DNA from: Methylotenera_A sp046594915
GTDB lineage: Bacteria > Pseudomonadota > Gammaproteobacteria > Burkholderiales > Methylophilaceae
Length of the DNA stretch: 64,000 bases
Reading direction: 5' to 3'
Assembly: GCA_046594915.1 (NCBI GenBank)
Contig: JBKJRC010000003.1
Location: forward strand, 62,001-126,000
Under the pieces are notes generated by a model, which worked only from the letters and a program-made list of their open reading frames with translations, was not told the DNA's origin and did not search any database. Made by a program: the position numbers and the translations under genes. Every line of letters starts with the position of its first letter. The stretch's first letter is position 1. Below are positions 59,402-64,000 of this stretch, in pieces.

Positions 59402-59572
59402 TTAATCGGTGTTTCTAATATTGTGTGGTTCAAATAATATGCGGTCGATAATGAGATATGAAACGCCCGCTTTTGTCATTTCTGATCTGGCCAGTTGAAA
59501 CTTCTTGCTTCTAGCCAGCTCAACGCCTTTTTTAATGACTTTTTCTAGTATTTTATTGCTGCGAGTGATCAT
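59402..59572 (-). CDS. Micro-protein of unknown function, tandem paralogue
   Basis: 56 residues starting MITRSNKILEKVIKKGVELA with AAAGGA at 7 bases upstream, ending LIIDRILFEPHNIRNTD. It aligns along its whole length with the 58-residue protein encoded 67 bases downstream, sharing the KG, the (L)IIxRIL and the R-x-TD ending, so the two arose by tandem duplication and diverged. Conservation of the pattern despite low identity argues that both are or were real proteins. Family unknown. The 226 bases upstream to the DUF3034 gene hold no other feature. Confidence 0.6.
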   Translation of the reverse strand: MITRSNKILEKVIKKGVELARSKKFQLARSEMTKAGVSYLIIDRILFEPHNIRNTD

Positions 59573-59798
59573 TGATTTTCCTTTCTTAAAACAAGTTAAT
59601 CATTAAACAAACAGCAATATTTTTCGGTGCGTTAGCACACATAATCAAAATTTTAGGTTTAAAATTTTTGTGTAAATGCATTGAGAAGTAAGAATCAACT
59701 GGAGCGTTGAGCTAAATTTTGAAGAAAAACTATCAAATATAATGGTTTACTTTTTACAATTAAAAAAAACTATAAAAAATGTACGTTTTGAGAACGCT

Positions 59799-60665
59799 TT
59801 AAAAAGACAGTTGGCCTGAAAGATACCAGCCACTTTGGTTGTCTTTATCGGCAATATTGCCTAAATCTACATAAGCCGCGGTTAATGCTAAATATTTTGC
59901 TGGAAACCACGCAATGAAAACATCTTTTGCATCGTCTTCTTTAAACACGCTTAAATTGTTTGGTCTGGCACGGTATTCGGCACCGATTAATACATTATCC
60001 GCAAGCATTAATGCAGCAGATACAGCAGGCTGAAACTGGTAACTATTGTTTTTATCTCCGCCAAAACCTAATAAGCCGAATTGATTGGCTTTGGTGGCTT
60101 GCAACGTGGCATTCAGCAATACGTTTCTACCGCCAATCGCCGCTAAATAAAGCTTGGTGGCCGATAAATAAACATCCACGCCAGTAGCACTTTCTGCCCC
60201 AAGTGCTTTAGGCACTTTGTCAAAATCCACATTGTGTTTAACTTGCACACCAGCAGAAACCTGTGGCAGCCAAGTGTCTTGATCGTAAACCGCATCGCCA
60301 AATAAACGTACTTTTGCGCCCAGTGTGTGCATGCGAACGTGTTGGTTTGGCACGGTGTCGCTTAAGCCTAAACGTTGGTGACTGTATGAGATTTCGACAC
60401 GATTGTCGAAACCTACCGCAAAACCCGCCAGATTCATTTCAAAGCCGCCATCGGTTCTGGCATGTGTGTAAAAAGCCGAAGCACCTATCTGATCTTGCGT
60501 ACCGTAACCTGCGATTAATGCCCAAGGCGTTAAACCGCCGCCAGCAGAACCTTCAATTTGCATCACGCCGCCCGTTGCCAGTAAACGCTCGCCAGCAATT
60601 GTAGACAAAGATAACGTGAATAAAAGCAGCAATATAAAGATGGGTAATAAAGATTTTTTAGGCAT
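59799..60665 (-). CDS. DUF3034 outer-membrane-type protein
   Basis: 288 residues from the ATG at 60665, which gives a clean signal peptide (MPKKSLLPIFILLLLFTLS); the frame is open to 60719. The mature protein begins GERLLATGGVMQIEGSAGGG, typical of DUF3034, and then alternates short amphipathic strands to a terminal phenylalanine (YLSGQLSF), which indicates an outer-membrane beta-barrel. It is divergent from the globin lipoprotein gene and belongs to a cluster with the cupredoxin-like and GGDEF/EAL genes. Confidence 0.88.
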   Translation of the reverse strand: MPKKSLLPIFILLLLFTLSLSTIAGERLLATGGVMQIEGSAGGGLTPWALIAGYGTQDQIGASAFYTHARTDGGFEMNLAGFAVGFDNRVEISYSHQRLGLSDTVPNQHVRMHTLGAKVRLFGDAVYDQDTWLPQVSAGVQVKHNVDFDKVPKALGAESATGVDVYLSATKLYLAAIGGRNVLLNATLQATKANQFGLLGFGGDKNNSYQFQPAVSAALMLADNVLIGAEYRARPNNLSVFKEDDAKDVFIAWFPAKYLALTAAYVDLGNIADKDNQSGWYLSGQLSF

Positions 60666-60860
60666 GTGAATAATGTAATATAAAAGATGATCTTTAAAAA
60701 TACAGATTATATAGCGCATGTTTTTTCTTAGTTATTTAAGCGTTTTATGCGTTAATGTTAACTGTATAAGCAATAACTGAACCAACTTAATTGCAACTTT
60801 GTATCTCACCTTGCATCCATATAAGCTGGCTCAATGTGTTATTGTGTAATTGGAATAAAA

Positions 60861-61322
60861 ATGGGTAAAGTCACAATCAGATTATTTTTTTCGCTAATGG
60901 TATTCAGCTTGACTGGATGCGCCTATTTAAAAGATGCGCCGCCGTTAAAATCATCTCAAAGCCCGCAAAGTAGCCTGTTTGCCAGAATAGGCGGCTTGCC
61001 TGTGTTAACCCAAATTACCGATGAATTTATTGATAAAGTTGCCGCTTCGACTAAAACTAAACGTTCATTTGACGGTATCAAACTAAAAACCTTGAAAGAA
61101 AGCGTTGTTGCGCAGTTGTGCAAACTCACTGGCGGGCCTTGCGAATACGAAGGTGAAACCATGCTCAATGCGCATCGCGATGCCAAGATAACCGAAGCCG
61201 AGTTTGATGCGTTTGTGAGCATGTTTAGAGATACGCTGAATAAATATGTGGCTACGCGCGAGAAAAACGAGTTGCTTAAAATTTTAGCGCCCATGAAGCG
61301 CGATATTGTGACATTCAATTAA
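60861..61322 (+). CDS. Group I truncated-globin lipoprotein
   Basis: 153 residues from the ATG at 60861. A lipoprotein signal (VFSLTGC, Cys 20) is followed by a group I truncated globin: SLFARIGGLPVLTQITDEFIDKV, GGPCEYEGETMLNAHRDAKI with the proximal histidine, and FDAFVSMFRDTL. A globin tethered to the envelope is unusual and could sense or bind oxygen, NO or a haem ligand in the periplasm. It precedes the cupredoxin-like gene and a c-di-GMP enzyme with a periplasmic sensor domain, so a signalling link is possible. Confidence 0.9.
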   Translation: MGKVTIRLFFSLMVFSLTGCAYLKDAPPLKSSQSPQSSLFARIGGLPVLTQITDEFIDKVAASTKTKRSFDGIKLKTLKESVVAQLCKLTGGPCEYEGETMLNAHRDAKITEAEFDAFVSMFRDTLNKYVATREKNELLKILAPMKRDIVTFN

Positions 61323-61570
61323 TATCCACTGATTAATCGGTTTAGTTAACCAATATTTTTGGTTAAAATAGTGGGTTAACTTGGCGACAAAATAATGTTA
61401 TTAAATTAAGGGTTTCAGTAGTTCATCACACCCTGATGTGTGGTCAACTTTCTTAAGGCTCATTAACTATTAGTGGTTTAAATTAAATAAGTGGCACAGT
61501 TAATGCTGTCGGCATCGAATATGATTAAAACACGTATAAATATATCTTATTGATATTTTAAGGATAAAAA

Positions 61571-62203
61571 TTGTTTAAAACACTATTAGTCAGCACTAGC
61601 ATTTTTTCAAGTAGCATTTTTTTTAGTTTTTTTAGCCTGCAAATTCATGCAGCAGAGTTAACAGTGGACGTGTTGGATGCAGCTGGTGCGCCGATTGAAA
61701 ACGCGGTGGTGTACGCAGAGCCTGAAAATAAAGCGGCGTTACCGCCAGCAGCTGCGATTATCGAGCAGCGCGGCAAACAATTTAATCCTTTGGTCAGCGT
61801 GGTGCAAACTGGCGCAGATATTACATTTCCTAATTTTGATAGCGTCCGGCATCACGTTTATTCGTTTTCTCCTGCCAAAACATTTGAACTTAAACTGTAC
61901 TCTGGCGTGCCAACCAACCCAGTTAAGTTTGATAAAGCTGGCACCGTCATATTGGGCTGCAATATTCATGACACGATGGTGGCGTTTGTTCACGTGGTTG
62001 ATACGCCTTATTTCGCAATATCCAGTAAAGCAGGCAAAGCCGTTTTGCACGATTTGCCCAATGGCAATTACACACTCAAAGCGTGGCATTATGCGCTGGC
62101 AAAAGATAAAGAGCTGGTTGAAAAGCCGCTGCTAGTGAAAGAGGTGCAAAATGTTGTTATGCAACTTACACTTAAACCTTTTATAATCCCCGCCAGAAAA
62201 TAA
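61571..62203 (+). CDS. Exported cupredoxin-like protein (methylamine-utilisation family)
   Basis: 210 residues from a TTG with AAGGA upstream; no ATG fits the signal peptide. After it come VDVLDAAGAPIENAVVYAEP, FNPLVSVVQTGADITFPNFDSVRHHVYSF, GTVILGCNIHDTMVAFVHVVDTPYF and GNYTLKAWH. The single-domain cupredoxin fold has likely copper ligands H (RHHVYS), C (GCNIHD) and H. Related proteins are annotated as methylamine utilisation proteins, but there are no mau genes here. It precedes the GGDEF/EAL gene by 69 bases. Confidence 0.85.
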   Translation: MFKTLLVSTSIFSSSIFFSFFSLQIHAAELTVDVLDAAGAPIENAVVYAEPENKAALPPAAAIIEQRGKQFNPLVSVVQTGADITFPNFDSVRHHVYSFSPAKTFELKLYSGVPTNPVKFDKAGTVILGCNIHDTMVAFVHVVDTPYFAISSKAGKAVLHDLPNGNYTLKAWHYALAKDKELVEKPLLVKEVQNVVMQLTLKPFIIPARK

Positions 62204-62272
62204 CCATATCTTCCAGAAATAACCCGTTTTTTATAGTTAACTTAAATTAATAACCAATAATAATCCATTCTA

Positions 62273-64000
62273 ATGAAGCTACCTTTTAAGAGCTTACAAA
62301 GCCGCATCATCTTTTTGTTTCTTAGCCTCATTTTGGCGGTGCAGTTTTTTGGCTTCGTCGCTATCTGGCTCAGCATCAATAAAAACGCGCGCGTGGCGAT
62401 TACCGAGCAATTAGGTGTGGGCGAACAAGTGCTGCGCACGGTAATTATCAGGAGTGGCGAGAATTTAGCCTTAAGCACACGCATTTTAGCCACCGATTAC
62501 GGTTTTCGTCAGGCAATTGCCAGCAACGACAAAGAGACGATTCAATCGGCATTAGAAAACAGTGGTACCAGAATCGAATCTAACGTCAATATGCTCTACA
62601 GTCCAGGTGGCAGCAGGCAAGTTGCATCAGGCAACCTGCCTGGCAACATGACAGATGCGCCCATTTTACGCTTGATTGAAAGCGCGCAAAATGGTGGCGA
62701 TGCATTTAACACGGCGGTATTTGGCGGCGTGCCGTATTTGCTGGTGGCGGTGCCAGTAAAAGCGCCGCTAACCATTGCGTGGATTATTACCGGCTTTAAA
62801 ATTGACGATAGCTGGGCGCAGCGCATTCAGGACGTGTCACACTTAGAAGTGAGTTTTGTCACTAAAACGGCCGCTAATCATACGTCTGCTAGTCATGCAC
62901 CTGAAGGCAAATCGCAATGGAATTTATCTTCCAGCACCATGAGCAAATTATCGGCGCAAGATACGATTGGCGGTATTCCTGATAACTGGCTGCAGCAGGT
63001 AAGTCATAAAAAAGCCGCTATGACCAAAACGTTAGACAGTGAAATTTCTATTCAAGGGTTGGATTACAGCACACGTTATGTTGAATTATTAAATCATGAC
63101 GACCAAGTGTTAATCGCGGTATTGCAGCGCTCGATTAGTGAATCTTTGGCGCCTTATCTCAGTTTGCAACTGAACCTGCTAGCACTGACTATTTTGGGCG
63201 CACTGGTATTTATTGCGGGCAGTATTTTCACCGCAAAACGCATTACCAAGCCTTTAACTGCGCTGGTTAAAACCGCCGAATTACTGGAAAAAGGCGATTA
63301 CAGCAAAGCGATTCAATCGAATAGAAACGATGAAATAGGGCATTTAAGCCGCACGTTTGATCGTATGCGCGAAGCGGTAGCAGAGCGTGAACAGAAAATC
63401 AGTAAACTGGCGTATTGGGACGAATTAACCCAATTGCCCAACCGCGCTTTTTTTACCGATCAACTGGTTAAGTTTTCTGAAAACTATCAGCAAAATCAGC
63501 AGACTTTTTCGGTATTAATGATGGATCTGGATCGATTTAAGCATGTGAATGATGTGCTAGGCCACACTGTCGCGGACCATTTATTAACGGGCGTGGCAGA
63601 GCGATTAACCCATAGTTGTAAAAGTGAGCAGGACGTTGTTGCGCGTTTGGGCGGCGATGAATTCGGCATTATTTTGGCCAATACCGATACAAACACGGCA
63701 TTAGAAGTATCTAGACGATTGCATACTGCACTGGAAACGCCGATTGCGCTAAACCATTCTTTTGTCGATTTAAGCGCGGGTGTCGGCATTGCCAATTATC
63801 CCGAGCATGCAAACGATATTGAAGTGTTGTTGAGCCGCGCAGAAATTGCCATGTATGCGGCTAAAAATTCGCCAGGCAGTGTTTGTGTTTATCACAGCGG
63901 CTTAGATGTGGCGAACGAGGAAAATCTATCGCTGATTAGCGAGATTAAAGTGGCGGTTGAACAAAACCAATTTTGTTTATACGTGCAACCTAAAATTGAT
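62273..64000 (+). CDS. Membrane sensor with HAMP, GGDEF and EAL domains (cut by window end)
   Basis: 576 codons are visible and the frame is open at base 64000. A membrane helix (about 11-32), a periplasmic sensor region of about 260 residues, a second helix (about 300-322), HAMP (about 323-375), GGDEF from about 385, then the start of an EAL domain (CLYVQPKID). The cyclase motif GGDEF is intact at 460-464. The inhibitory RxxD site is degenerate (SEQD). The sensor region may respond to signals connected with the globin lipoprotein and cupredoxin encoded upstream. It would make or break c-di-GMP at the inner membrane. Confidence 0.93.
   Translation, partial: MKLPFKSLQSRIIFLFLSLILAVQFFGFVAIWLSINKNARVAITEQLGVGEQVLRTVIIRSGENLALSTRILATDYGFRQAIASNDKETIQSALENSGTRIESNVNMLYSPGGSRQVASGNLPGNMTDAPILRLIESAQNGGDAFNTAVFGGVPYLLVAVPVKAPLTIAWIITGFKIDDSWAQRIQDVSHLEVSFVTKTAANHTSASHAPEGKSQWNLSSSTMSKLSAQDTIGGIPDNWLQQVSHKKAAMTKTLDSEISIQGLDYSTRYVELLNHDDQVLIAVLQRSISESLAPYLSLQLNLLALTILGALVFIAGSIFTAKRITKPLTALVKTAELLEKGDYSKAIQSNRNDEIGHLSRTFDRMREAVAEREQKISKLAYWDELTQLPNRAFFTDQLVKFSENYQQNQQTFSVLMMDLDRFKHVNDVLGHTVADHLLTGVAERLTHSCKSEQDVVARLGGDEFGIILANTDTNTALEVSRRLHTALETPIALNHSFVDLSAGVGIANYPEHANDIEVLLSRAEIAMYAAKNSPGSVCVYHSGLDVANEENLSLISEIKVAVEQNQFCLYVQPKID

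Noticed and set aside
61323..61570. Gap between the globin and cupredoxin genes as a hidden small gene
   Set aside because: No open frame with a ribosome site was found; it looks like ordinary AT-rich control sequence.
1..64000. CRISPR array, rRNA, tRNA or complete insertion sequence
   Set aside because: No regularly spaced repeats, no rRNA or tRNA-type sequence apart from the tmRNA, and no intact transposase were seen.

Overview
The window looks like a chromosomal segment of a betaproteobacterium, most plausibly a methylotroph of the Methylophilaceae (Methylotenera-like). That placement is inference. It rests on the order guaA-guaB, ratB-ratA, smpB, ssrA, which is common in Betaproteobacteria, on an AT-leaning genome with TTG/GTG starts, and on a methylamine-utilisation-type cupredoxin. 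Most genes are household or environmental-adaptation genes. There are no rRNA or tRNA genes, no CRISPR array and no complete insertion sequence.

Layout. 1-6.8 kb: the end of a sigma-54 activator, purT, a group II truncated globin, then a wrecked sensor kinase and a wrecked receiver gene beside an apparently intact REC-PAS-GGDEF-EAL protein. 6.8-12.4 kb: two tandem DEAD-box helicases behind a strong promoter and a long leader, then typA. 12.4-19.4 kb: a sulfur-oxyanion module with a LysR regulator, a divergent YeiH-type exporter, then DUF305, beta-propeller, membrane protein, sulfite-oxidase-type molybdoenzyme, two-haem cytochrome and DUF202. 19.4-28.6 kb: ABC-F ATPase, nitroreductase, greB, guaA, guaB, ratA/ratB, smpB and tmRNA. 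28.6-29.1 kb: remnants of an element that probably integrated at the tmRNA gene.

29.1-37.1 kb is a one-directional copper-resistance island: P1B-ATPase, DUF305 protein, HMA chaperone, multicopper oxidase, TolC-like lipoprotein, Met/His-rich membrane protein and a His-rich small protein. 37.4-40.4 kb holds a NikR-family regulator and a TonB receptor gene preceded by a perfect palindrome with NikR-like half-sites.

40.6-54.5 kb is a type II secretion locus in unusual order: gspGHIJKLMN, a DUF1624 acyltransferase, a short gspC, then a secreted GlcG/HbpS-like protein with a poly-glycine lipoprotein. On the opposite strand are two unrecognised genes and gspD, and divergent from these are gspE and gspF. 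54.5-58.9 kb carries HupE-like, TPR and DUF4331 proteins with a second poly-glycine lipoprotein. 59-64 kb carries two tiny tandem paralogues and a DUF3034, globin-lipoprotein, cupredoxin and GGDEF/EAL cluster cut by the window end.

The best candidates for new biology are the NikR-like switch with an altered metal site and a matching palindrome, the type II secretion locus with an embedded acyltransferase and its secreted-protein/poly-Gly-lipoprotein pairs, and the tandem micro-proteins at 59.2-59.6 kb.
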